Assembly (NCBI GenBank): GCA_024230695.1
Contig: JAAERC010000301.1
Coordinates: forward strand, 1 to 8,518
DNA: 8,518 bases
Direction of reading: 5' to 3'
DNA from: Candidatus Zixiibacteriota bacterium
GTDB taxonomy: Bacteria; Zixibacteria; MSB-5A5; GN15; PGXB01
In this document: positions 1 through 6,954 of the stretch, in pieces
Numbering within the stretch: the first letter of the stretch is position 1
How the letters are laid out: the number at the start of each line of letters is the position of its first letter
Translations under genes and position numbers: made by a program
The notes under the pieces: model-generated
Database searches by the model: none
Told to the model about the DNA's origin: nothing
What the model saw: the letters and a program-made list of their open reading frames with translations, nothing else

Positions 1-1290
1 GAAATATTAAAAGACGCGATACCGCCGGGGACCAAAACAGAGTTTGTTCGCGATAAATATTCTGTTGAGTCAAATATTATTGAGATATTTGAATTTAAGC
101 AAAATGAAACACCCTTTCTTGTTGTTATTCCTGAAAAGACACCATTTTATGTTGAGAGTGGCGGACAGGTTGGTGATACGGGAACTATAGTACATCCACA
201 GTTTAAGGCTCAAATAGATACAACAGTAAAAATCAATGATGTTATTGTTCATATTGGACAACTGACAGAGAAAAAATATTCCGACATTGAAGAAATTACC
301 AATCTGAATATCAAACTTGCGATTGATGAAGATAATCGAGTTAATATAATTCGAAACCATTCCGCGACACATCTCTTACATGCCGCTCTTCGGCAAGTAT
401 TAGGAGAACATGTTCGGCAATCGGGCTCATACGTCGGCCCGGATAAACTTCGTTTTGATTTTTCACATTTTCAACCAATGACACACAAAGAAAAACTTGA
501 TGTTGAAAAACTAATTAATGCTCGAATATTGGATGGTTTGGCTGTTTCAACTGTTGAAGATAGCCTGGAAAGCGCCAAAGAATCTGGCGCTATGGCGATT
601 TTTGGTGAGAAGTATGAAAGTAATGTCAGGGTTGTTTCTATTGGAACATTTTCAAAAGAGCTTTGCGGTGGTACACATGTTGATAATGTTTCACAAATCG
701 GGCCGTTTATGCTGACTCTGGAAACCGGAATCGCGACAGGTATTCGGCGAATTGAAGCGGTAACAGGTCGTGAGGCAATATCAAAAATATTGTTGAATAA
801 AAATGCCATCACTGAAATCAGCGAGATTATCAATAGGCCGGCTGATAAAATCTCATTGGCGATCAAAGAGATGAATAGAAACATCAATGATCTTCAAAAA
901 GAAAACAAGAAGCTCAAAGCTGAAAAATTTTCAACCGGCACAACAACGGTCGGGCAAGAAATAGAAATGAGTAAATTCAAATTTGTCCCGCATAATTTTG
1001 GAAAGATTGAAAAAGATGAGATGGCCGGATGGGTCGATCGAGTAAAAAGTATCGATCAACCGTTAGTTACGGTCGCAACCGGACTTGTTGATGGCAAAGC
1101 AACTTACATGGCATCTGCAAACAAATCCTCTGGCGTCCATATTGGCAAAATTTCCAAAGAAGTACTTTCCGAGTTAGGCGGACGAGGCGGAGGAAAAGAT
1201 AGTTTTGCCCAAGGAACTTTCCCGACAGACCTTGACCCTGAAAAACTTTTTAGTACATTAAAAAATAAACTCGAAGAAACGTATAAGTAA
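1..1290 (+). CDS. alaS: Alanyl-tRNA synthetase, C-terminal half (5' end outside window)
   Basis: AlaRS attaches alanine to tRNA-Ala in the cytoplasm and hydrolyses mischarged Ser- or Gly-tRNA. The frame is open from base 1 and gives 429 residues, about half of the usual roughly 875, so the catalytic domain lies upstream of the window. Visible in order: the editing-domain entry FYVESGGQVGDTG (fragment residues 49-61); HSATH with H120 and H124, and CGGTH with C222 and H226, which together form the family's editing-site zinc/tRNA motif; a helical, Lys/Glu-rich coiled-coil stretch near 280-309; and the DHHA1 C-Ala domain ending in GGRGGGKDSFAQG (393-405). All hallmark residues present in this half are intact. 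The stop is followed 51 bp later by the next gene on the same strand, so it probably heads the run. The missing 5' end is a window edge, not a truncation. Confidence 0.97.
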   Translation, partial: EILKDAIPPGTKTEFVRDKYSVESNIIEIFEFKQNETPFLVVIPEKTPFYVESGGQVGDTGTIVHPQFKAQIDTTVKINDVIVHIGQLTEKKYSDIEEITNLNIKLAIDEDNRVNIIRNHSATHLLHAALRQVLGEHVRQSGSYVGPDKLRFDFSHFQPMTHKEKLDVEKLINARILDGLAVSTVEDSLESAKESGAMAIFGEKYESNVRVVSIGTFSKELCGGTHVDNVSQIGPFMLTLETGIATGIRRIEAVTGREAISKILLNKNAITEISEIINRPADKISLAIKEMNRNINDLQKENKKLKAEKFSTGTTTVGQEIEMSKFKFVPHNFGKIEKDEMAGWVDRVKSIDQPLVTVATGLVDGKATYMASANKSSGVHIGKISKEVLSELGGRGGGKDSFAQGTFPTDLDPEKLFSTLKNKLEETYK

Positions 1291-1341
1291 AAATAATAAA
1301 AAATTAACAGAAGAACAGTTTGATATATAAAGGTTAAGGCG

Positions 1342-2100
1342 ATGCAGGTATTTGACAGATTATTAAAAGCCAAAGGAAAAAAAGGCGGAGGATTTTTTCT
1401 CCTGCTTGATCCTGACCGCGGAAATGAAAAAGATATTTTACATCTGGCCGAAGCGGCTGAGGATTGTGGCGTTGATTCTATATTGATCGGCACTAGCTTT
1501 ATGCTCAATGTTAATTTTCATCATGTCGTTAAATTGGTTAAAGAAAACACCAATCTGCCAGTTGTAATTTTTCCGGGCGGACATGGACAGATCACTCCTC
1601 ATGCTGATGCTATTTTATTTACATCGTTGATCTCGGGGCGAAATCCAAATTATCTGATTGAAGAACAGGTCAAAGGTGCGCCGATGATCAAACGTTTTGG
1701 ACTTGAACCGATCTCGGCTGGATATATGTTAATAGAATCGGGACGGACAACATCAGTCTTGTATATCTCCAACACTCAGCCAATTCCGCGCGATAAAAGC
1801 GATATTGCCGCGGCCCATGCATTGACGGCTCAATATTTCGGGATGAAAATGGTTTATATGGAGGCTGGTTCCGGTGCCGATGGTTCGGTTCCGGATGAAA
1901 TGATAAACACTGTTTCTGAATATATTGATATTCCAGTATGTACCGGCGGCGGTATCAATGAACCAATTGATGCCGAACGAAAAATACTGGCTGGAGCCTC
2001 GTTTGTGGTTGTCGGAAACCGCCTTGAAGAGTGCAACTCACTTAGTTTGATGCGTGAGTTTGCCGACGCTACCCACACTAAAAAAATGGAAACGGCATGA
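1342..2100 (+). CDS. pcrB: Geranylgeranylglyceryl phosphate synthase family protein (GGGPS/PcrB)
   Basis: A 252-residue TIM-barrel prenyltransferase. Family members join a polyprenyl diphosphate to sn-glycerol-1-phosphate, which in archaea is the first step of ether-lipid synthesis. Visible motifs: LLDPD (21-25) with the Mg-binding aspartates; GTSF (50-53); FPGG (77-80); ADAILFTSLISGRNP (88-102); YMEAGSGA (172-179), TGGGI (201-205) and VGN (224-226), which build the phosphate-binding end of the barrel. The length and the YMEAGSGA form match the larger archaeal/Bacteroidetes-type enzymes. Firmicute heptaprenyl PcrB is usually somewhat shorter, so GGGP synthase is the better guess; prenyl chain length cannot be read from the motifs alone. 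AAAGG at 1329-1333 is a suitable ribosome binding site 8 nt before the ATG. The stop overlaps the start of gmhA (ATGA). Confidence 0.92.
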   Translation: MQVFDRLLKAKGKKGGGFFLLLDPDRGNEKDILHLAEAAEDCGVDSILIGTSFMLNVNFHHVVKLVKENTNLPVVIFPGGHGQITPHADAILFTSLISGRNPNYLIEEQVKGAPMIKRFGLEPISAGYMLIESGRTTSVLYISNTQPIPRDKSDIAAAHALTAQYFGMKMVYMEAGSGADGSVPDEMINTVSEYIDIPVCTGGGINEPIDAERKILAGASFVVVGNRLEECNSLSLMREFADATHTKKMETA

Positions 2101-2687
2101 ACGGAGAAGATAGCCGCAAATTAATCGAAACGGCCGCACTTGAATCTTCGCTATTGAGACGGCAGACGGCAGAATCATTATCTGGAGTTTTGATTGAACT
2201 GGCGGAAACTATCTCCGCTGTTATTGGCAGTGGCGGTAAACTGCTTATCTGCGGTAATGGCGGTTCAGCCGGCGACAGTTCCCATATGGCTACCGAGTTA
2301 ATTGTTCGTTTAACAGCAGAACGAAACCGTCAGGCTCTTCCCGCTATTGCTCTGTCGGCTGACACATCGATTTTAACCGCCTGCGGAAACGATTACGGTT
2401 TCGATCAAATCTTTGCACGACAGGTACAGGGTCTGGGAAAAGCTGGCGACGTCTTAATCCTGATTTCAACTTCCGGTAACTCGACCAATTTAATCAAAGC
2501 GGCTGAATCGGCTCGCGAGATGAAACTTCTGACCGTCGGTTTACTTGGTGGTGATGGCGGAAAGCTTTTACCATTATGTGACAAAAAACTGATTGTACCT
2601 CATAGTTTGACACAGCGTATTCAGGAAGAACATATTTTCCTGATTCATCTTTTAGTCGAACTGATTGAATCTGATCTTTGCGGATGA
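2097..2687 (+). CDS. gmhA: Phosphoheptose isomerase (sedoheptulose-7-phosphate isomerase), SIS domain
   Basis: A cytoplasmic isomerase that converts D-sedoheptulose 7-phosphate to D-glycero-D-manno-heptose 7-phosphate, the first step toward ADP- or GDP-heptose for LPS core or surface glycans. The 196-residue product is a single SIS domain of normal GmhA length. Visible: the sugar-phosphate loop CGNGGSAGDSSHMATEL (52-68), holding the expected catalytic glutamate E67; ISTSGNS (123-129); and the C-terminal TQRIQEEHIFLIH (172-184), with H179 at the position of the second catalytic residue of E. coli GmhA (E65/H180). The ATG overlaps the pcrB stop by ATGA, and its own stop overlaps the next ATG in the same way, implying translational coupling. 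DiaA-like SIS proteins are related, but the Glu/His pair favours the isomerase. No other heptose gene lies in the window. Confidence 0.93.
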   Translation: MNGEDSRKLIETAALESSLLRRQTAESLSGVLIELAETISAVIGSGGKLLICGNGGSAGDSSHMATELIVRLTAERNRQALPAIALSADTSILTACGNDYGFDQIFARQVQGLGKAGDVLILISTSGNSTNLIKAAESAREMKLLTVGLLGGDGGKLLPLCDKKLIVPHSLTQRIQEEHIFLIHLLVELIESDLCG

Positions 2688-3244
2688 AAAAGATATTAAG
2701 TTTTCTTGGTAAATATGCTTCCGGTAAAAATATAGTTATCCTCCTTTTTATTACATTGGCAATTTATTCTCTAATGTTATTTTATACTATTCCAAATATA
2801 ATGATCCATTCGGATGGCATGGAACTTTTGGATATGCAACCGACCGGCTATAGTGCTGAATATGCAAAAAGCCTTTTTGAAAATCTTGGCGAAAAAGGAA
2901 GAGAATATTATTTGTTCAGACAGATTCCCGTCGATATGTTATATCCGCTTTTATTCGCTATCACATATTCACTTTTACTAATATTTTTATTTCGGAGAGC
3001 ATTTAGTCCGGTAAGTAAAATACATTACTTTAGCCTTGTTCCGATCCTGGGCGGTCTCTTTGATTATCTGGAAAACTTCGGTATAATATTTATGCTATTA
3101 ATTTATCCTGAATTTTCAAATCTATTGGCACAAACAACCAATCTTTTTTCAATATTTAAAAGTGGTTTTACTACCATCTTTTTTACACTGCTTTTCATAG
3201 CCCTGATTGCCCTTTTTATAAAACGAATCAAAAGAAGTCAATAA
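2684..3244 (+). CDS. Conserved four-helix integral membrane protein, function unknown
   Basis: A 186-residue hydrophobic protein with a basic N-terminus. Predicted membrane segments lie near 17-36, 84-104, 116-140 and 160-180. The segment between helices 1 and 2 (about 37-83) is polar, contains LDMQPTGYSAEYAKSLFENLG and a GREYYLFRQIPVD turn, and is probably extracytoplasmic. Helix 3 carries PILGGLFDYLENFGI with an acidic D-x-x-E-N inside the membrane span; this combination looks like a widespread uncharacterised membrane family, recognised from memory only. The start is ATG 2684, chosen because it overlaps the gmhA stop as ATGA; TTG 2678 would add only two residues. No good ribosome binding site precedes it, which fits coupling to gmhA. 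The C-terminus is very basic (KRIKRSQ). No enzymatic motif is seen, so no function is assigned. Confidence 0.85.
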   Translation: MKKILSFLGKYASGKNIVILLFITLAIYSLMLFYTIPNIMIHSDGMELLDMQPTGYSAEYAKSLFENLGEKGREYYLFRQIPVDMLYPLLFAITYSLLLIFLFRRAFSPVSKIHYFSLVPILGGLFDYLENFGIIFMLLIYPEFSNLLAQTTNLFSIFKSGFTTIFFTLLFIALIALFIKRIKRSQ

Positions 3245-3289
3245 TCTATTTTTAAATTTAACGCCAATATCCAATTAAGTAGCCGCCAA

Positions 3290-3802
3290 TCAAATCGAGA
3301 ATTTCCATCCGCAATAAAAATCGCGATCGCCTTTGTCGGGCGGGCAGGCGATACATTCGGTTTTGATTCGCGGATCAATTGTTTTCGCAAACCATTCATA
3401 CTCTACCAGTCCGACTGACTTGCATGGAAAAGGCGGCATATCTTTACGTTTGCGAGCCGACTGGACCCGACAATCAACCATTTTGAAAACAAATGAACTA
3501 TCGGTTTCATCAGTTATTGTCTGCTCGTTAAGGACAGCATACAATCTAAAACCGAGTGCCTTTTTTAAGGCATCGAGTCCACCGTTTTGATTGATACCAT
3601 GACGAAGCATGATTCGTTTTGCCTCGATCTTGGTGAACCGTTCCCAAGCTTCGGTATCAAGTTTGATAGCAGTTTCCATATCGGTTTCTTTTTCGACTGC
3701 CTGGAACCATAAGCCATCATGCGCCAGCCAGTTTTTCGCAAAATCAACCAACATCCCCTCGAGTGTCTCCCGAGGAAGCGTTTTTAAATAATCTGCACCC
3801 AT
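3290..3802 (-). CDS. DUF6125-like cysteine-rich protein (putative)
   Basis: A 170-residue soluble protein with no signal peptide or membrane segment. The N-terminal half is helical and has NWLAHDGLWFQAVE (24-37) and TEAWERFTKIEAKRIM (50-65). The C-terminal half has five cysteines (C111, C127, C150, C153, C164) in CRVQSARKRK, FPCKSVG, IDPRIKTECIACPPD and YCGW contexts. I recall this layout from DUF6125, a bacterial and archaeal family of unknown function loosely similar to the ATC-hydrolase-like group; this is recognition from memory. The C-x2-C plus other cysteines suggests a metal site, which is inference. TAAGGAA at 3808-3814 (read on the - strand) is a good ribosome binding site about 5 nt before the ATG. 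The gene converges on the membrane-protein gene and diverges from the receptor gene, so it is probably a single-gene unit. Confidence 0.85.
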   Translation of the reverse strand: MGADYLKTLPRETLEGMLVDFAKNWLAHDGLWFQAVEKETDMETAIKLDTEAWERFTKIEAKRIMLRHGINQNGGLDALKKALGFRLYAVLNEQTITDETDSSFVFKMVDCRVQSARKRKDMPPFPCKSVGLVEYEWFAKTIDPRIKTECIACPPDKGDRDFYCGWKFSI

Positions 3803-3807
3803 TTTAT

Positions 3808-3852
3808 TTCCTTACTTAAAAATATTCTTAAACAGAAGTTATCAATATTATA
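3808..3852 (-). promoter_or_regulatory. Ribosome binding site and possible -10 for the DUF6125-like gene
   Basis: On the - strand, TAAGGAA (3808-3814) sits 5 nt before the ATG that ends at 3802 and supports that start. A consensus TATAAT (3847-3852) lies about 45 nt upstream of the ATG. The hexamer 17 nt further up reads CCAAAA, a poor -35, so the promoter is weakly supported while the ribosome binding site is good. The region is very A+T rich, and such a -10 can occur by chance. Confidence 0.4.
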
Positions 3853-3885
3853 ATCTTTCGCAATTGAATTTTTGGCTCCTATTTG

Positions 3886-3933
3886 CTAACCCACAGCCCT
3901 TCGTTTAACTCAGGATTTATAACAAGCTGTGGG
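3886..3933. repeat. 48-bp palindromic-end repeat A, copy 1
   Basis: A 48-bp sequence that recurs in the same orientation at 6796-6843 with a single difference (A at 3908, C at 6818). It contains perfect 8-bp inverted arms, CCCACAGC (3890-3897) and GCTGTGGG (3926-3933), around a 28-nt unpaired interior, so it can form a hairpin. It lies in the spacer between two divergent genes. Short size, inverted ends and intergenic position resemble REP- or MITE-like elements. No transposase is present. Confidence 0.85.
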
Positions 3934-3988
3934 CACCCAGCTTTCCTCTCTGGCGGCATTGAAAAACGGGGCAGACAAAATATATAAC

Positions 3989-4017
3989 TTGAAAAAATCT
4001 GCCATATAGGCTATATT
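3989..4017 (+). promoter_or_regulatory. Sigma70-type promoter for the receptor gene
   Basis: TTGAAA (3989-3994) and TATATT (4012-4017) are separated by exactly 17 nt, each one mismatch or close to the housekeeping consensus. Transcription would start near 4024, leaving a very short leader of about 17 nt before the ATG. An imperfect palindrome, ATATAG-G-CTATAT (4004-4016), overlaps the -10 and could be an operator half-site pair, or just A+T-rich chance. The promoter lies downstream of repeat A copy 1, so it is independent of that element. Confidence 0.6.
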
Positions 4018-4030
4018 AGACACATTAACC

Positions 4031-4038
4031 GGGAGAGA
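4031..4038 (+). promoter_or_regulatory. Strong ribosome binding site of the receptor gene
   Basis: GGGAGAGA ends 2 nt before the ATG at 4041, and its GGAG core (4032-4035) is 5 nt away. It is the clearest Shine-Dalgarno sequence in the window and fixes the start directly ahead of a signal peptide. Confidence 0.7.
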
Positions 4039-4040
4039 AT

Positions 4041-6710
4041 ATGAGTAAACTTACCAGACTATTTCTGTTTTTGACTTTAATATTTGTAATAATTATATCA
4101 TCAGTTTTTGGAATGGAATTTGGGAATGTTGCTGTTTTTGTGGATAAATCAACTATTACGGATATTCAAAATATATCTATTCAGCTTGATGGTGATCCTG
4201 ATAAGTATAGTCTTGATGATAAGAATAAGATAATTATCTGGAATATTCATCCGGGAGTGCATCGGTTAAATCTATTGGATCATGATGGAAGTATGCTAAA
4301 TCATATTTCAGTAAATGTCTTCCCTAATTTATCAAACAAGATTGTTCTGAGTATAAAAAATAATCAATTTGTTATTTCCGATAATGGTTTTGTTGACCAA
4401 GCAGGTCATATCTTTACTTTCACTCAGGATGAGATGCAAAATATTCCCGGGGAACTATCTGATGGCTTGGGATTGCTGGGAAGTGTGAATAATACCAATT
4501 ACGACTATTCTTTTGGCAGTCCATACATTGCCTGGGGATCACAACATTACTCCCGAACAACCGATTTCTCACAATTAACATTAAGTACTTATAACTACGA
4601 TGGTCTTTTATATTTAAGCAATTCTGATTTTAGGACTCTTGCTCCTTCATCATCAACAGCACCAGATTTAGCAATTGTCAACCTGAGTGACCCCTTTGGC
4701 GGATACGGTAATTCAGAAATCAGTCTTATTTCCAATTTTAATAAGCCGAATCAATTTAAGACTGAAACGGTGATTGGAGAAAGAGACAGAAAGTTTTATC
4801 GAGGAACGGCCGGATATAAACTACCAAATAGTATCGGTTCTATTTTCGGCTCGGTAAGTATTGAAAATCTGGCTGATGCCTTTCCGAACTCAAATGTTGA
4901 AGGTATATTGCCACATAACAGTTTAGATAATTCGGAATTCACTATTGGCGCAGGTTTCAATATCTCACAGGATATAAAATCTGATTTCAGAATGTTTTAT
5001 CATAGTTACAGGCGCGATATTTATGACCATCAATATTATTTCAATCAACTCCATGCACCGCGAGAAGAAGGGTATCTGTATCGCGGAAAATTGTCAATTT
5101 ATGGAAAATTACCGATAGGATTATTCTTTGATGCCGGATTGGAACTGAGTGGCGATGAAAACGAAACTGGTGATGGCCTCTACTTTGATGATATTGAATC
5201 ATACCAGCGTCCAAATTGGCCCGGCAGTGGAAATCCTGCTTATGATGCAACTGGTCTATTTTGGTCATGGGATAATATAGAGGGAGAAACTCCCGATATT
5301 GATGAAGCACATGTTTTTGATGATTATAACCGTGAACGCTCACGCGGATGGAAAACGAATATTGGATTGACCACAAATATTAGCAATTCCACGCAATTAA
5401 GTCTGGATGCGGTTTATTCTGGTTCAAGTTTTAGAAGGCTCCAATATCTTTTCCCGGCTAATCGTGATACATTCAACTTAGTAAATATTGGCTTTGACCG
5501 TTTGGGTAATAAAATTAAAATGGATGGTTTGACCGAAGTACCAGAACCGAATTTTTGGGAAATATCTTTTGGAGCCAAACATATTACAGAAATCTATTCT
5601 GTCATTGGAGTAATTGATTATCTTCGGTTTAATGCGAATGTTTTAACCGTTAAAGACATCTATAATCCACTTGGCTATGATGGTCTTGATTCGCTGGAGT
5701 TATCTGATTTAACTCGGGCCAAACTAAAATCAAAAATCGCTCTCAGGTTTGCTGGATATTTTATCCTTCGCAAAAACCTCAACCTCTTTACCAATTTCAG
5801 TATAAAATATTATCCTCCGGCCAATAGATATTTATTTAATGACTATGATTATCTTGATCGAAAAATTGATTATGGAGGCTATTATTATGTGCTCAGCTAT
5901 CCTGAACTGGACTTTGAGCAGAATCGAATAATGGAATTGGGAGTTTCAGTCAAACAAAATGAAAATTATTTTTCATTGTCTTATAGGAATGAAAAGTCAG
6001 ATAACTTGATTGCATCAACAATAATAACCAATGCTAACCCCCATTCTTATTCGATGTATCTTAATCAGGCAACAGGTACATGGGGTTCCAGCGATGCAAT
6101 AATTCTTTCTTTCCAGAGAAAAGGAGATAATTTTTTTAATTGCTCAATAGCGGCGAGTTTGATGAATTTTGATTTTGAGGATAAAAGACTTGTTGGGATA
6201 GGAAGATTTGAGCCTGCGACGCTGTATAACAGGCCATTATCAACAATGCAAAAATTATTATCTTCTATCTCTTTTGATCTAGCGTTCCAATATATACCTG
6301 GCATTTTATATACCCCTTATCATATTCAATATGATCCGGTTACAGCCTATGCAATAAGCAGTACTCCGGCCGGTGCTTTTAATAGTCGCCGAGCAAAAGA
6401 TTTCCTAGAACTCAATGTTGGTGTGACAGCAAATGTTTTAAAATTCGCGGGCGGTTCATTAACTTTTAGAGGCGAAGTAATAAATGTTCTTAATAGAGAA
6501 AATCATCTGAATATTTGGAGCACATCCGGCTCACCTGATGAGACAGGCTGGCTTAATACTGAATCAGGAGAAGACTTCATTGAAAACAATAACGCTATAA
6601 ACGATTCATCGGGATTAACCGGTGTGGAAAGATATATACTTGCTTCTAATAACCCGAACAATTTCGGACGGCCACGGATGTTTCGGATAATCGCCCGGTT
6701 GGAGTTTTAG
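4041..6710 (+). CDS. TonB-dependent-receptor-like outer membrane protein with atypical plug
   Basis: An 889-residue exported protein. Residues 1-24 form a signal peptide: basic start, long hydrophobic core, likely cleavage after VFG. Residues 25-110 resemble a small beta-sandwich of the carboxypeptidase-regulatory/PEGA kind (PGVHRLNLLD, then alternating hydrophobics). Residues 124-147 (FTFTQDEMQNIPG...) match the position where plug domains start in FCB receptors, but the segment to about 235 is poor in normal plug motifs. From about 224 on, alternating aromatic/polar strands with acidic, Tyr/Asn-rich loops look like a 22-strand-type barrel. The end is typical of this class: EVINVLNREN (812-821) and the terminal NPNNFGRPRMFRIIARLEF (871-889), whose final Phe is the BAM signal. 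Substrate is unknown; no SusD-like lipoprotein or TonB/ExbB gene is nearby. It looks A+T-richer than the flanking genes and is bracketed by two copies of repeat A. It could also be a non-TonB barrel. Confidence 0.75.
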   Translation: MSKLTRLFLFLTLIFVIIISSVFGMEFGNVAVFVDKSTITDIQNISIQLDGDPDKYSLDDKNKIIIWNIHPGVHRLNLLDHDGSMLNHISVNVFPNLSNKIVLSIKNNQFVISDNGFVDQAGHIFTFTQDEMQNIPGELSDGLGLLGSVNNTNYDYSFGSPYIAWGSQHYSRTTDFSQLTLSTYNYDGLLYLSNSDFRTLAPSSSTAPDLAIVNLSDPFGGYGNSEISLISNFNKPNQFKTETVIGERDRKFYRGTAGYKLPNSIGSIFGSVSIENLADAFPNSNVEGILPHNSLDNSEFTIGAGFNISQDIKSDFRMFYHSYRRDIYDHQYYFNQLHAPREEGYLYRGKLSIYGKLPIGLFFDAGLELSGDENETGDGLYFDDIESYQRPNWPGSGNPAYDATGLFWSWDNIEGETPDIDEAHVFDDYNRERSRGWKTNIGLTTNISNSTQLSLDAVYSGSSFRRLQYLFPANRDTFNLVNIGFDRLGNKIKMDGLTEVPEPNFWEISFGAKHITEIYSVIGVIDYLRFNANVLTVKDIYNPLGYDGLDSLELSDLTRAKLKSKIALRFAGYFILRKNLNLFTNFSIKYYPPANRYLFNDYDYLDRKIDYGGYYYVLSYPELDFEQNRIMELGVSVKQNENYFSLSYRNEKSDNLIASTIITNANPHSYSMYLNQATGTWGSSDAIILSFQRKGDNFFNCSIAASLMNFDFEDKRLVGIGRFEPATLYNRPLSTMQKLLSSISFDLAFQYIPGILYTPYHIQYDPVTAYAISSTPAGAFNSRRAKDFLELNVGVTANVLKFAGGSLTFRGEVINVLNRENHLNIWSTSGSPDETGWLNTESGEDFIENNNAINDSSGLTGVERYILASNNPNNFGRPRMFRIIARLEF

Positions 6711-6741
6711 AGAATTTGTCTGCCAACCAGATATAAAGATT

Positions 6742-6765
6742 CCGTCAGGAAAGGGTTCCTGACGG
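6742..6765. repeat. Perfect 10-bp hairpin B after the receptor gene
   Basis: CCGTCAGGAA, a 4-nt AGGG loop, and TTCCTGACGG form a perfect stem 31 nt after the receptor stop codon. No run of T follows (the next bases are CACAATTAAATG), so it is not a standard intrinsic terminator. It may still stabilise the mRNA 3' end or be a dispersed palindromic repeat; a second copy is not present here. Confidence 0.75.
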
Positions 6766-6795
6766 CACAATTAAATGTTCTTCGCCATTTATCAA

Positions 6796-6843
6796 CTAAC
6801 CCACAGCCCTTCGTTTACCTCAGGATTTATAACAAGCTGTGGG
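6796..6843. repeat. 48-bp palindromic-end repeat A, copy 2
   Basis: Direct-orientation copy of the element at 3886-3933, matching 47 of 48 bases, with intact arms CCCACAGC (6800-6807) and GCTGTGGG (6836-6843). Similarity stops quickly on both sides (only scattered matches outside), so the unit is close to 48 bp. The two copies bracket the receptor gene at a distance of 2910 bp. Confidence 0.85.
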
Positions 6844-6892
6844 ACACCACTGACAATCTGGGATTAACCGGGCACAGAATTGAATCAAACCT

Positions 6893-6942
6893 GGATTCCC
6901 GCCTTCGCGGGAAAGACGTTTTTGGAGAGAGCGGGAATGACG
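6893..6942. repeat. Repeat C, copy 1 plus an adjoining half copy
   Basis: GGATTCCCGC (6893-6902), loop CTTC, and GCGGGAA (6907-6913) form a 7-bp hairpin that matches the element at 7208-7228 at 20 of 21 positions. Right after it, GCGGGAATGAC (6931-6941) is a second right half without a left arm, so this is a tandem or partly deleted arrangement. Palindromes built on ATTCCC...GGGAAT are dispersed in many bacteria (the Neisseria dRS3 repeat is one described example); the relation to those is by form only. Confidence 0.75.
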
Positions 6943-6954
6943 TTGAGTGGTATT

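Noticed and set aside
471..887. A 138-codon open frame on the - strand across alaS
   Set aside because: It is antisense to the strongly conserved AlaRS editing and C-terminal coding sequence, has no family resemblance, and is explained by codon bias of the real gene.
2678..3244. TTG start for the membrane-protein gene
   Set aside because: ATG 2684 gives the same ATGA overlap seen at the preceding gene junction and needs no rare start codon.
3245..3289. Bidirectional terminator between the convergent genes
   Set aside because: The 45-bp gap is A+T rich, but I find no convincing stem followed by a T run.
6742..6765. Intrinsic terminator after the receptor gene
   Set aside because: The stem is strong, but no T run follows on either strand, so it is reported as a hairpin or repeat only.
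3886..6843. CRISPR array or insertion sequence formed by the 48-bp repeats
   Set aside because: There are only two copies, 2.9 kb apart with a coding gene between them; there are no regular spacers, transposase or target-site duplications.
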